Assembly: GCF_040549045.1 (NCBI RefSeq)
Contig: NZ_JBEWTB010000002.1
Coordinates: 1,519,501 to 1,583,500, forward strand
Origin: Endozoicomonas sp. NE40
Lineage (GTDB): Bacteria; Pseudomonadota; Gammaproteobacteria; Pseudomonadales; Endozoicomonadaceae
Length of the DNA: 64,000 nt
Direction: 5' to 3'
The notes beneath the pieces were generated by a model that was not told the DNA's origin, did not search any database, and saw only the letters and a list, made by a program, of their open reading frames with translations. The position numbers and the translations under genes are program-made. This document shows positions 1 through 8,714 of the stretch, piece by piece. Numbering within the stretch: the first letter of the stretch is position 1; each line of letters opens with the position of its first letter.

Positions 1-1
1 T

Positions 2-208
2 CTTGATGGACAGCAGCGTACTCAACTGAATACGGTTTGGGTCAAAAAACACCCTGTGAATCTGTTGCGCCCTGTACATCAGGTCAAGAAAGGGGATATG
101 AAAAAGCGCTTCAACTTCCTCCCTGCCCCAGTCATGCCTGACAATATCTTGCCCGGGAATATCATGCCCGGGAATAAGAGAGTCAGCCTGCTCAACCGAT
201 ACTTTTGA
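2..208 (+). CDS. C-terminal end of an unidentified protein (5' truncated by window edge)
   Basis: A reading frame is open from the first bases and ends at a TGA at 206-208, giving 68 residues rich in basic and proline residues. A 15-base unit (AATATCTTGCCCGGG / AATATCATGCCCGGG) is repeated in tandem near 140-170 and encodes two similar NI(L/M)PG stretches. I recognise no family, and without the upstream part I cannot tell whether this is a real gene tail or a chance open frame. Confidence 0.35.
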   Translation, partial: LDGQQRTQLNTVWVKKHPVNLLRPVHQVKKGDMKKRFNFLPAPVMPDNILPGNIMPGNKRVSLLNRYF

Positions 209-405
209 AACCATCGTTCTTGAAAACCATCTGAGCGATTTATCTGTTTTGTTTCCAAAGTCTATGAGCAGTCTTTCCTATGTCAACCTGAAAATAAAAT
301 TAAAGTTTACATCTAAAAGTCAATTGACGTATCAGTGAGCTTTAAAAAACAGAATCATTGACTATTTTTAGATCTTGCCAACTTCCTCAATCAGACGATT
401 ATTCC

Positions 406-939
406 ATGAACAAAATAACTATCACGAGGTTGCTTATGTGCGGCTTGTTGACTACGGCTGCAGCAGCACCTTTATCAATCGTCAACGCTACACCTGCGAC
501 TCAGGAACCGGCACCAGTACAGCTGCCAGAGCCATCTCCTGAACAGACAAAAGAAGCCAGCGACTCAGTAAAACAGCAGGAACTGTTTCACGGATACTGG
601 GTAAACCAGAGAGGTTCCACACTGGATATCAAGGAACATGAGGGGCTGTTAAGCGGTTATTTCACAACAGCCGAGGGTAAAACCAGAAGCTGCATCGGCG
701 TGCCGGTGGCAATTACCGGGTCATCCAACAAAAATGCCATGGCCATCAGTTTTTCTATGGGGAGTTGCGGGTCGCCTGCTACTCTGGCAGTCACCGGCCT
801 GATCATGAAAGACAAAAACGGTAACGAGCAACTGAGAACCCAGGCACTAATCCAGTTCAATGGAACAGAAAGCTGGGATTCACAGGTGCTGACCACCGAT
901 TTTTATACCCGACAGGAACCTGCTAAAAAACCACAGTGA
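406..939 (+). CDS. Exported avidin/streptavidin-fold protein with a degraded biotin pocket
   Basis: Starting at the ATG at 406 (a TTG 16 codons upstream is less likely) the protein has 177 residues: a Sec signal peptide over about residues 1-28, a Pro/Glu/Gln-rich linker, then from about residue 63 a beta-barrel that aligns along its whole length with streptavidin and rhizavidin. Shared landmarks are W-x-N-Q-x-G-S at the start, G-Y-F-T-T-A, the NGNE-x-L-x-T-Q strand, and a closing ESW...TTDFYTR. Two cysteines lie where dimeric rhizavidin has its disulfide. Against streptavidin numbering N23, S27, W120 and D128 equivalents are kept, but L25 is Arg, Y43 is Phe and the W79, W92 and W108 positions are Ser, Val/Ala and Ala. 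Family assignment is from reading motifs. Loss of biotin binding is an inference. Confidence 0.72.
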   Translation: MNKITITRLLMCGLLTTAAAAPLSIVNATPATQEPAPVQLPEPSPEQTKEASDSVKQQELFHGYWVNQRGSTLDIKEHEGLLSGYFTTAEGKTRSCIGVPVAITGSSNKNAMAISFSMGSCGSPATLAVTGLIMKDKNGNEQLRTQALIQFNGTESWDSQVLTTDFYTRQEPAKKPQ

Positions 940-957
940 ATGGGTCAGGCAACCTGC

Positions 958-1425
958 TCAGGAAAGCAGGTAGCCTTCCATGACTAAGCCCACAAGTATG
1001 CCCAGAGATGCGCCGATCACCACTTCAAAGGGAGTATGCCCCAACAGCTCTTTCAACCGTTCATCGTGAACTTTTTCTTCGATCTTATGCGTCAGCCGTT
1101 CAATAATTTTATTGAGTACCCCGGCCTGCTTACCGGCAGCCCTGCGGATTCCGGCAGCGTCGTACATCACCACACTGGCAAAGATGGTTGCCATGGCAAA
1201 CTCGCTGCTGCCCCAGCCTTCAATCAACCCCACACAGGTAGCCAGTGAGGTGACTGTCGCCGAATGAGAACTGGGCATGCCCCCGGTGTCCCACAGACGC
1301 CGGATATTAATCTGCCCTTCCATCAACACCGAACTGATGACCTTGTAAAACTGAGCACTGAACCAGGCAATAAACACCACATCCAGAATTTTATTACCCA
1401 GAAACACACCCGATTCTAATAACAT
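958..1425 (-). CDS. DUF212 / divergent PAP2-family membrane protein (YuiD-like)
   Basis: A 155-residue integral membrane protein with the family hallmark D-T-G-G-M-P-S-S-H-S-A at about residues 46-56, followed by a conserved FASVVMYDAAG segment and a C-terminal hydrophobic helix. DUF212 proteins resemble acid phosphatase/haloperoxidase (PAP2) enzymes around the SSHS motif, but the substrate is not established. Length is normal for the family (about 140-160). It is convergent with the avidin-like gene and divergent from yaaA, with a short intergenic space, so it is probably transcribed alone. Confidence 0.85.
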   Translation of the reverse strand: MLLESGVFLGNKILDVVFIAWFSAQFYKVISSVLMEGQINIRRLWDTGGMPSSHSATVTSLATCVGLIEGWGSSEFAMATIFASVVMYDAAGIRRAAGKQAGVLNKIIERLTHKIEEKVHDERLKELLGHTPFEVVIGASLGILVGLVMEGYLLS

Positions 1426-1557
1426 CGTGTTTCAAACAACCATGAACAAAAACTTTGGCTGTGAACGTTACCAGCTTTATGGCCTGCTAGAAAAGCTTTT
1501 AGCAAGCGTCTAGTATTGAGTTCCATCGTACAAGATAAATAAGAGGCCGGAGTCATT

Positions 1558-2331
1558 ATGCTGATGGTTGTTTCCCCAGCCAAAACGCTGGATTACGATA
1601 CCCCACCTGTTACCAGTGCATCCAGCCAGCCGGATTTTCTGGAACAGTCTGAAGCGCTGATCAGACAGCTGCGCACCCTCACTCCGGCAGACCTTGGCAG
1701 CCTGATGAAAATCAGTGACAAGCTGGCGCAACTGAATGTGGCACGTTTTGAAGCCTGGCAGCAACCCTTCACTCCGGGCAATGCCAAACAGGCCGTACTG
1801 GCTTTCAAAGGCGATGTATACACGGGGCTGGATGCAGAAACCCTGACGGAGAAGCAGCTCCAGTTTGCCCAGAAGCATTTGCGTATTCTGTCCGGCCTGT
1901 ACGGCATCCTGCGTCCATTGGATCTGATGCAGGCTTACCGCCTGGAAATGGGAACTAAGTTTGCCAATGATGATGGAAAGGATCTTTATGCATTCTGGGG
2001 CGACCAGATCACTGAAAAGCTGAACGAAGAAGTCACGGCACAAAAACATAAAGTGCTGGTTAACCTGGCTTCCAATGAATACTTCAAATCAGTCAGGCCA
2101 AAACAACTGGATGTACCGGTGATCACCCCGGTCTTCAAAGACTGGAAAAACGGACAATACAAAATTATCAGCTTTTATGCCAAAAAAGCGCGCGGCCTGA
2201 TGTGCCGTTATGCCATTGACCAGAAAATCACGAAAGCTGAACAGTTGAAAGGCTTTGATTATGAAGGCTATGCCTACAACGAATCCATGTCGTCTGATAG
2301 TGAGTGGGTATTTATTCGGGATGAGGTGTAA
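1558..2331 (+). CDS. yaaA: Peroxide stress protein YaaA (UPF0246)
   Basis: The 257-residue product starts with the family-typical M-L-M-V-V-S-P-A-K-T-L-D and carries the conserved L-A-S-N-E-Y-F block and the C-terminal Y-N-x-x-x-S motif. In E. coli YaaA (258 residues) is induced by OxyR and limits intracellular free iron and DNA damage during hydrogen peroxide stress. It is a cytosolic protein with DNA-binding activity reported. The gene is single, between a divergent DUF212 gene and a convergent membrane-protein gene, and ends shortly before a strong hairpin. No OxyR site was identified by eye. Confidence 0.95.
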   Translation: MLMVVSPAKTLDYDTPPVTSASSQPDFLEQSEALIRQLRTLTPADLGSLMKISDKLAQLNVARFEAWQQPFTPGNAKQAVLAFKGDVYTGLDAETLTEKQLQFAQKHLRILSGLYGILRPLDLMQAYRLEMGTKFANDDGKDLYAFWGDQITEKLNEEVTAQKHKVLVNLASNEYFKSVRPKQLDVPVITPVFKDWKNGQYKIISFYAKKARGLMCRYAIDQKITKAEQLKGFDYEGYAYNESMSSDSEWVFIRDEV

Positions 2332-2344
2332 TTAAAGGGAAGGT

Positions 2345-2372
2345 AGCAGGGTCAGAGATTTCTGACCCTGCT
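2345..2372. terminator. Hairpin between convergent yaaA and YqhA-type gene
   Basis: An 11-bp perfect inverted repeat (AGCAGGGTCAG / CTGACCCTGCT) with a six-base loop lies 14 bases after the yaaA stop. No clear T-run follows on the plus strand. It probably serves as a bidirectional terminator for the two convergent genes. Confidence 0.6.
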
Positions 2373-2384
2373 GAAGAAGGAGTA

Positions 2385-2912
2385 TTAAAGATCAGTACTG
2401 CTGACCGGGTCAGAAATGCGTTTTTTCTTAACGGTGTAGTAATCCAGCATGCCCATAAAGAACGCAGAGGCAACAAAGGTCAGGTGAATCACCACATACC
2501 AGAGCAACTTGTCGCTGGCTACGTTTTCCGCATCCATAAACACTTTCAGAAGGTGAATGGAAGAGATCGCCACGATAGATGCAGCCACCTTGGCTTTCAA
2601 TGAACCGGTGTCCATCTTGCCCAGCCAGCTGAGGCGTTCAGTGTCATCATCGATATCCAGCTTGGAAACAAAGTTTTCATAGCCGGAATACATCACCATA
2701 ATGATCAGACCCGCTACCAGCACCACATCAATGAGAGTAAGTACCTTAAGAGTGACCTCGGTGTCTTTCATATCGATCACATTGAACAGCAGGTAGCCCA
2801 CACTCTGATAAAACTCTATCAGCAGAACCACCAGCACCAGACTCATTCCCATATAGATCGGGGCGAGAAGCCAACGCGCCGAATACAGCAAACGCTCAAT
2901 CAGTCTTTCCAT
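2385..2912 (-). CDS. YqhA/UPF0114 family inner-membrane protein
   Basis: A 175-residue protein opening with M-E-R-L-I-E-R-L-L-Y-S-A-R-W-L-L-A-P-I-Y, the signature start of UPF0114 (E. coli YqhA, about 164 residues). Hydrophobic segments fall at about residues 14-38, 58-78 and 105-160, with a conserved acidic loop (D-I-D-D-D) between the second and third. Function of the family is unknown. The gene stands alone, convergent with yaaA, and is preceded by an AT-rich region shared with the divergent porin gene. Confidence 0.9.
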   Translation of the reverse strand: MERLIERLLYSARWLLAPIYMGMSLVLVVLLIEFYQSVGYLLFNVIDMKDTEVTLKVLTLIDVVLVAGLIIMVMYSGYENFVSKLDIDDDTERLSWLGKMDTGSLKAKVAASIVAISSIHLLKVFMDAENVASDKLLWYVVIHLTFVASAFFMGMLDYYTVKKKRISDPVSSTDL

Positions 2913-3033
2913 ACACTCCTACCGCAAAATTTAAGAATCGTTTGAAATGCACATTAAGGATTCGAACTGCTGATATCAAGCAGCATTCGCCCTTGTTTAC
3001 CTGCAAAATCTGCATTTTTCACAGTTTATAATA

Positions 3034-3047
3034 TTTTGTTAACAAAA
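3034..3047. promoter_or_regulatory. 14-bp palindrome in the AT-rich region between YqhA-type and fadL-type genes
   Basis: TTTTGTTAACAAAA is a perfect palindrome 122 bases upstream of the FadL-type start codon. A second inverted repeat (TCACGA...TCGTGA) lies near 3109-3125. Their position between two divergent genes suits an operator, but I cannot assign a regulator from the sequence. Confidence 0.35.
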
Positions 3048-3168
3048 CAGATACATACATTTCATTTAGCTATATATAGGCTAGCCCAAATTATACATAT
3101 TTGTGATTTTCACGACATTTTCGTGACATTTAATCACAGTAAACGGATGTTGTTGTCCCGGAGTTGTA

Positions 3169-4569
3169 ATGAGTCACGTCCTGCGTCGTAAAGCCTTTTT
3201 GATCTCTTCTCTGGCACTGGCTGTTGGTGCCGGTAATGCTGTGGCGGGTGGCTTTGAGAAAGCCACACTCTGGGACGCAAAATACAGCGCACTGGCGGGC
3301 GCAGCTGTTTCATCTGTAAACAACTCCAGCGCAATCTTCTTCAACCCCGCCGGTCTGGCCTTTGCAGAATCTAACGACTTTGCGCTGCACGCCTCCCCAA
3401 CCTGGACGCAGGCCAGTGGTCCGGCTGATGGCGAAAACTTCATGAAAGGTGAGCGTGGTTTTTCACCAGCCGGTGGTTTTACCGGTTTGTTCCAGCTGAA
3501 TGATCGCTTCACGATGGGTTATGGTGTTTATGCTACCGGTGGAGCCTCAGCGAGTTATAAAGATGTAACCGTTGGCAACGTTTCAAACATTCCAGCTCTT
3601 GACACCAGTGTTACCGGTGATTACTCCACCAAAATTCAAATCGTTGAAGCGGGCCTGGGCCTGGCCTATCAAATCAACAACAACTGGTCTGTCGGTGGTA
3701 CTTACCGTCTGACCTATGCCACAGCAGACATTAATATCCTGTCTGAAGCTGATGTCCTCGGAGCCAACGTTGGCGCAGAGGTTGGCTATAACGATATGAG
3801 TGGCTGGAACAACTTTGGTGTTCGCCTTGGTGCCATGTACCGTCCTGACAGTGAACGCTGGGGCTGGGGTATTAACTTCCGCTCTGAAGTCAAGGCAGAG
3901 GTTGACGGGAAAGCCAGTTACAGAACCGGCAATTCTGTGGTCAATGACCGAAGTGGCTATGACCGTATCGATGCAACCGCCGAAACCGCACTACCCATGC
4001 AGATTTCTACCGGTGGTCATTATCTCCTGAATGACAACTGGACCCTGTACGGTGAAATTACCTACTCCGAATACAGCAATAACGAAGAAATTGCATTCTC
4101 CAGCAAAGAAGAAGATGTAGCTGTACCTCGCATCAACACTAACTGGAATGATCAGTACAACTACCGTATTGCTGCTGAATACACAGGCATTGATGGCTGG
4201 TCCCTGCGTGGTGGTTACATCTACACGACACCGGTTGTTCCAGAGGAATACGCAGCCCCAACCTTCTCAACAGCTGGCAATGCCCACACCATCACCTTTG
4301 GCGCAGGTACAACCGTCATGAACGGCCGGGTTGACCTGGACTTTGGTGCTGAATACAACCTGGTTAAAAATAAGGACGTTAAGGGTGGCGGCAACCTGAC
4401 TGATGACAAGCCGGTTCCGGGAACCCCGATTGTTATTCCTGGTACCAAATCAGCTCCAGGCAAATACGAGTCCAACGCATACGCCATTCCATGTCACTGC
4501 ACGTTACAAATTCTGATCGTTGAATCAGTGGGTATAAACAGGGGCTATAACCCGGTTTACACCCACTGA
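3169..4569 (+). CDS. FadL/OmpP1-type outer-membrane long-chain fatty acid transporter, 3' end frameshifted
   Basis: The frame encodes a signal peptide (cleavage near A-V-A-G-G), then the FadL/OmpP1/TodX N-terminal block A-L-A-G-A-A-V-S-S-V-N-N-S-S-A-I-F-F-N-P-A-G-L and a long run of alternating amphipathic strands, as expected for a 14-stranded hydrocarbon or fatty acid porin. Start ATG 3169 has a GGAG ribosome site. The last 24 residues (P-C-H-C-T-L-Q...) do not look like a barrel. In the neighbouring frame the same DNA reads P-F-H-V-T-A-R-Y-K-F and stops at 4514-4516, the expected terminal-Phe signal for outer-membrane assembly. A short deletion near 4487-4492 explains the change. Confidence 0.88.
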   Translation: MSHVLRRKAFLISSLALAVGAGNAVAGGFEKATLWDAKYSALAGAAVSSVNNSSAIFFNPAGLAFAESNDFALHASPTWTQASGPADGENFMKGERGFSPAGGFTGLFQLNDRFTMGYGVYATGGASASYKDVTVGNVSNIPALDTSVTGDYSTKIQIVEAGLGLAYQINNNWSVGGTYRLTYATADINILSEADVLGANVGAEVGYNDMSGWNNFGVRLGAMYRPDSERWGWGINFRSEVKAEVDGKASYRTGNSVVNDRSGYDRIDATAETALPMQISTGGHYLLNDNWTLYGEITYSEYSNNEEIAFSSKEEDVAVPRINTNWNDQYNYRIAAEYTGIDGWSLRGGYIYTTPVVPEEYAAPTFSTAGNAHTITFGAGTTVMNGRVDLDFGAEYNLVKNKDVKGGGNLTDDKPVPGTPIVIPGTKSAPGKYESNAYAIPCHCTLQILIVESVGINRGYNPVYTH

Positions 4570-4572
4570 TTC
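4522..4572. terminator. Long hairpin at the convergent ends of the fadL-type and SAHH-like genes
   Basis: An 18-bp near-perfect inverted repeat (4522-4539 with 4555-4572, one mismatch). It follows the expected true stop of the porin at 4516 and overlaps the last codons and stop of the opposite gene, so it can serve both. Confidence 0.65.
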
Positions 4573-5606
4573 AGATCTATTCCCTGTGCCTGACAAAATC
4601 TCTCTGCCAGAGGCATAATGATCTGATCCGGGGGCTGATGTACACCAACTGGATACGACTGTTCTGTCAGTAGCTTTCCACATTCGTTGTATAACGCAAA
4701 AATCGGATCAATAAACTCCATCAGGGTTGGATCATCAAGAATAAAATTAAAGGTATGCTTCTCATTTAAAACCGTCTCTCCCGGAAAAGCATCACCAAAT
4801 TCATCTTCACCGCCCATATTAATCAGCCTGGCAGGGCTGTTAATAAACTCACTGACGGGATAATTGTTTTCAATAACACTTTTAATGCCTGTCGCCGTGA
4901 CAACAAAGTTCGCTTTCTGAACTTCTTCAACCACTGACGCTACATTCTTTCCATCAACAAAGCGGCTGTGTTCCGGAAAGGGCAGATCCGCCTGTAATTC
5001 AACAATATGAACGTCAGCCTGCTCATCCAGCAATGCCCGACAAATCCCCTGCCCCACCTTGCCAAACCCAAACAGCAACACTCGCTGACCCGCCAGTTCA
5101 GTAAAACCAGCCTGCTTCATTGCCCTGACCAGACTCTCACCGGTTCCAAGAGTGGTTTCAAAGTTTTTAATCAGGGTGGAATCAACATCCAGGCACACTT
5201 TACTGCTCTGAATCCTGTATTTTTCCAGACCACTTCGGGTGAGTTCAATATGACCCAGAGTGGCTGAATAGTTCGTATATTTGCCACAGCAATCAAAAAT
5301 CAGATCAAAAGTCTGGCCTTCAGGGACTTGCTGATAGCAGGCGACCCCCAGTCCAGCCATAAAAGCGAGCACCTCCTGATCTGGTTCAATAATATCCGGC
5401 CAGGAGAGTGTCACTCTGGCACCTCCGGCGATAACGGGTAGCAATGCAACAAGCGTATTTCTGGTTAATGGAGCCGCATATAAAAGCCTTTTTCCGACAA
5501 AGGGTTTCTCTATGGCAAACTCTTTTAACTGGTGGTTCAGACAAGGGTATTCATCAGGCGAATAGTATGAACTGATTACCTGAAATATCGCTGATTCAAT
5601 AGACAC
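4557..5606 (-). CDS. S-adenosylhomocysteine hydrolase-like NAD-binding protein
   Basis: A 349-residue protein in which residues 140-300 match the NAD domain of adenosylhomocysteinase: a G-T-G-E-S motif at 164-168 (where SahH has G-x-G-x-S) followed by the Rossmann loop G-F-G-K-V-G-Q-G at 180-187. Upstream, R-N-T-L-V-A-L-L...A-G-G-A-R-V resembles the SahH substrate domain, but the protein is about 80-100 residues shorter than true SahH and its N-terminal region is divergent. It follows aapP by 48 bases on the same strand, so it may be the last gene of the amino-acid transporter operon. Whether it hydrolyses SAH or acts as another NAD-dependent enzyme is open. Confidence 0.7.
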   Translation of the reverse strand: MSIESAIFQVISSYYSPDEYPCLNHQLKEFAIEKPFVGKRLLYAAPLTRNTLVALLPVIAGGARVTLSWPDIIEPDQEVLAFMAGLGVACYQQVPEGQTFDLIFDCCGKYTNYSATLGHIELTRSGLEKYRIQSSKVCLDVDSTLIKNFETTLGTGESLVRAMKQAGFTELAGQRVLLFGFGKVGQGICRALLDEQADVHIVELQADLPFPEHSRFVDGKNVASVVEEVQKANFVVTATGIKSVIENNYPVSEFINSPARLINMGGEDEFGDAFPGETVLNEKHTFNFILDDPTLMEFIDPIFALYNECGKLLTEQSYPVGVHQPPDQIIMPLAERFCQAQGIDLNQWV

Positions 5607-5654
5607 ATTGACACCGTTTTTTTATCACTATGCAGCAATCAGTGTAGATGTCCT

Positions 5655-6428
5655 TTACAGGATCTGCGCCAGAAACTGCCGGGTTCGCTCGGAAGCAGGA
5701 TTTTCAAAAAAAGCCTCCGGCTCAGCCTCTTCAATAATCTGGCCGTCATCCATAAAAATCATCCTGTCCGCCACGGTTTTGGCAAACCCCATTTCATGGG
5801 TGACACAGAGCATGGTCATGCCTTCATAAGCCAGTTCGGTCATCACATCCAGCACTTCCTTGATCATCTCCGGATCAAGGGCAGAAGTCGGCTCATCAAA
5901 TAGCATCACTTCCGGATTCATACACAGGCTTCGGGCAATGGCGACTCGCTGCTGCTGCCCACCCGACAGTTGCCCCGGATATTTATTCGCCTGATCAGGA
6001 ATCCGTACTCTTTCAAGGTATTCCATCGCCAGTTTTTCAGCCTTTTTACGGGGCTGCTTACGCACCCAGATGGGAGCCAGTGTGCAGTTCTCCAGTACCG
6101 TCAGGTGGGGAAACAGATTGAACTGCTGGAAAACCATGCCCACTTCCCGGCGTACTTTTTCGATGTTTTTCAGGTCCCGGGTCAGAACCGTGTTATCAAC
6201 AATAATCTCGCCTTCCTGATGCTCTTCAAGACAGTTAATACAGCGAATTAACGTAGACTTACCGGAACCCGAAGGGCCACAGATAACAATTTTTTCACCC
6301 CGCTGTACTTTGAGATTAATATCCCTGAGTACGTGAAAACTTCCATACCATTTGTTAACGCCATTCAGCTCGACAATATACGACGACTTACTGTCTGTTT
6401 TTGCATCGTTTGTTTTTATAGTATTCAT
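5655..6428 (-). CDS. aapP: General L-amino acid ABC transporter, ATP-binding subunit
   Basis: A 257-residue polar amino-acid-type ABC ATPase: Walker A G-P-S-G-S-G-K-S-T at 51-59, Q-loop near 101, signature L-S-G-G-Q at 154-158, Walker B V-M-L-F-D-E-P-T-S-A-L-D-P, and a switch histidine in V-T-H-E-M-G. It is the fourth gene of a J-Q-M-P cluster, the order of the Rhizobium aap and Pseudomonas aapJQMP systems, which import a broad range of L-amino acids. It energises the two membrane subunits encoded just upstream. Confidence 0.95.
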   Translation of the reverse strand: MNTIKTNDAKTDSKSSYIVELNGVNKWYGSFHVLRDINLKVQRGEKIVICGPSGSGKSTLIRCINCLEEHQEGEIIVDNTVLTRDLKNIEKVRREVGMVFQQFNLFPHLTVLENCTLAPIWVRKQPRKKAEKLAMEYLERVRIPDQANKYPGQLSGGQQQRVAIARSLCMNPEVMLFDEPTSALDPEMIKEVLDVMTELAYEGMTMLCVTHEMGFAKTVADRMIFMDDGQIIEEAEPEAFFENPASERTRQFLAQIL

Positions 6429-6446
6429 TCTTCTTTCTGCTTTTCT

Positions 6447-7511
6447 TTAGAGCTGTTTTTCCAGGCGCTTGCTGTACCGGGACATGCCAAAACAAAATAA
6501 CCAGAAGACCAGACCTGCGAACAGATACCCTTCAACGGCATTACCCAGCCAGACCGGATCACTTAACCCTGACTGAACAATGGCCAGCAAGTCAAATAAG
6601 CCGATGACCAATACCAGACTGGTGTCTTTAAACAGGGCGATAAACGTATTAACAATACCCGGAATCACCAGTCGGATGGCCTGTGGCAGAATAACCTTGA
6701 CCATCCCCTGCCAAAAGCTCAGGCCAAGACTGGCAAACGCTTCATACTGCCCCCTGGGAATAGCCTGCAAACCACCCCGAACGACTTCAGCCATATACGC
6801 CGACTGGAACATAACAATACCAATCAACGCTCTTAACAGTTTGTCAAAAACCACATTCTCCGGCACAAATAATGGCAGCATTACAGATGCCATAAACAAC
6901 ACGGTAATCAGCGGCACACCACGCCATATTTCGATATAAGCCGTCGACAGCGCCCGCACCATCGGTAGCTTTGAGCGCCTGCCCAGCGCCAGTAAAACCC
7001 CAAAGGGAAAAGAAGCGACCATGCCGCACAGGGCTAACAGCAGGGTCAGCATCAGACCACCCCATAAGTGGGTTTCCACGGTCTTCAGTCCGGCAAAGCC
7101 ACCATAAAGAATCCCCCACGAGGCAAAAGGCATGACCAGCAACCCATAGGCAAGGCTCCAGCGTTTACCTTTTAATCCCGGCAGGGTTATCCAGCCGATC
7201 ACGACCACCAGCTGCAGAAAAAAAAGATCTACACGCCATTGCTGCTCAACAGGATAAAACCCATAGGTAAACTGGTTCAGCCGGGCATTAACAAACGCCC
7301 AGCAGGCTCCGGTTGGTGAACATTCTTCACTGCCTGATGCCTGCCAGGTCGCCTCGACAACCGCCCAGTTCCAGAAAGCAGGAATTACCAGATAAAAGCC
7401 GTAGATAATAACCAGTGTCATCAGAGTGTTCAGAGGCGTTGAAAACAACCGGCTTTTCAACCAGCCCGGCACGCCATCATTCATCACGGGTGGCTTACGG
7501 GGTTCAATCAT
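6447..7511 (-). CDS. aapM: General L-amino acid ABC transporter, permease subunit M
   Basis: A 354-residue inner-membrane permease of the His/Glu/Gln/Arg family. The binding-protein-dependent transport signature (E-A-F-A-S-L-G-L-S-F-W-Q and A-E-V-V-R-G-G-L) is in the C-terminal half, which carries the usual five-helix core. The longer N-terminal part with a hydrophilic loop containing two Cys (E-E-C-S-P-T-G-A-C) is characteristic of AapM rather than GlnP-type permeases. It starts one base after aapQ ends, consistent with coupled translation, and lies 18 bases before aapP. Confidence 0.93.
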   Translation of the reverse strand: MIEPRKPPVMNDGVPGWLKSRLFSTPLNTLMTLVIIYGFYLVIPAFWNWAVVEATWQASGSEECSPTGACWAFVNARLNQFTYGFYPVEQQWRVDLFFLQLVVVIGWITLPGLKGKRWSLAYGLLVMPFASWGILYGGFAGLKTVETHLWGGLMLTLLLALCGMVASFPFGVLLALGRRSKLPMVRALSTAYIEIWRGVPLITVLFMASVMLPLFVPENVVFDKLLRALIGIVMFQSAYMAEVVRGGLQAIPRGQYEAFASLGLSFWQGMVKVILPQAIRLVIPGIVNTFIALFKDTSLVLVIGLFDLLAIVQSGLSDPVWLGNAVEGYLFAGLVFWLFCFGMSRYSKRLEKQL

Positions 7512-7512
7512 C

Positions 7513-8697
7513 CTAACGTTCCACCATTGCCATATAGCGGTTATAAGCGTTCATAAACAGCGACACCATCAGGCTGATCAACAGATACACAGCCATGGTC
7601 ATTGCAATCACCTCAACCGCCTGTCCGGTCTGGTTTAATGTGGTACCGGCAAACACGTTGACCAGATCGGGATAACCAATAGCAGTGGCCAGCGAAGAGT
7701 TTTTTATCAGGTTGAGGTACTGGTTCGTCATCGGCGGAATAATGACCCGCATCGCCTGGGGAATCACGACCAGCTTCAGAATCCGCCCCTGCCTTAAGCC
7801 CAGGGCAGCGGCTGCTTCTCTCTGACCTTTACTCACCGACTGAATGCCCGCCCGAACCACTTCAGCAATAAACGCAGCGGTATAAATGGATAAAGCCAGA
7901 AGCAGGGCAACCAGCTCAGGTATCAGGGAGAGTCCACCCGACAGGTTAAAACGTCCCTGTACTGGTAATTCCCATCCCACCCGGACACCCGATACCCAGC
8001 CCGTTATCAACGGTATAGCCACAATACCGACAAGAAACAGCGATTTAATCCAGGGCAGGGTTCGCCCTGTCTGTCGTTTATATTGTCGTCCAGCCCAGGC
8101 CAGTGAAACAGTAACGAGAAAGGCAAACAGGAATGATCCGTAAAACACCGGGGTTTCCCCGGTCAGTTCAGGCTTTGGGATGTATACCCCACGAACATTC
8201 AGAAACAGCCAGTCGCCCCACGCCAGACTCTCTCTGGGGGATGGCAACACGCCCAGCACCGCAAAGTACCAGAAGAATATCTGCAGCAGCAGCGGAATAT
8301 TTCGAAAGCATTCCACATAAGCAACCGCAAGACGGGTAAGCAACCAGTTTGAAGACAGACTGGCAATGCCAATCAGAAACCCCAGAAGCGTAGCCAGTAC
8401 CACACCAAGAGACGACACCAATAAGGTATTTAACAAACCAACAACAAAGGTTCGCCCAAATGAAAAAGACTCATCGTATTCGATAAGGGACTGAATAATG
8501 CCAAACCCGGCAGACTCGGAGAGAAATCCGAAACCCGTACTGATACCAAGGGTTTCCAGATTATGCAGTGTGTTCTGGATGATCTGATACCCAACCAGAA
8601 CAATGGCCAGAATCAACCCGGTCTGAAACAGAACGTCTCGCCAGACCGGGTCACGCCATAGTTTTGAGAACAAACGTTTGAACAACACTTTTAGCAT
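7513..8697 (-). CDS. aapQ: General L-amino acid ABC transporter, permease subunit Q
   Basis: A 394-residue permease, about the AapQ family length. It has multiple hydrophobic helices and the conserved cytoplasmic loop A-E-V-V-R-A-G-I-Q-S-V-S-K-G-Q-R-E-A-A-A-A-L near the C-terminus, the site that contacts the ATPase. It would form a heterodimer with AapM. It lies between the periplasmic binding protein gene (17 bases upstream) and aapM (one base downstream), giving one compact transcription unit. Confidence 0.93.
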   Translation of the reverse strand: MLKVLFKRLFSKLWRDPVWRDVLFQTGLILAIVLVGYQIIQNTLHNLETLGISTGFGFLSESAGFGIIQSLIEYDESFSFGRTFVVGLLNTLLVSSLGVVLATLLGFLIGIASLSSNWLLTRLAVAYVECFRNIPLLLQIFFWYFAVLGVLPSPRESLAWGDWLFLNVRGVYIPKPELTGETPVFYGSFLFAFLVTVSLAWAGRQYKRQTGRTLPWIKSLFLVGIVAIPLITGWVSGVRVGWELPVQGRFNLSGGLSLIPELVALLLALSIYTAAFIAEVVRAGIQSVSKGQREAAAALGLRQGRILKLVVIPQAMRVIIPPMTNQYLNLIKNSSLATAIGYPDLVNVFAGTTLNQTGQAVEVIAMTMAVYLLISLMVSLFMNAYNRYMAMVER

Positions 8698-8714
8698 GAA
8701 AAAAGCCGCTCCGA

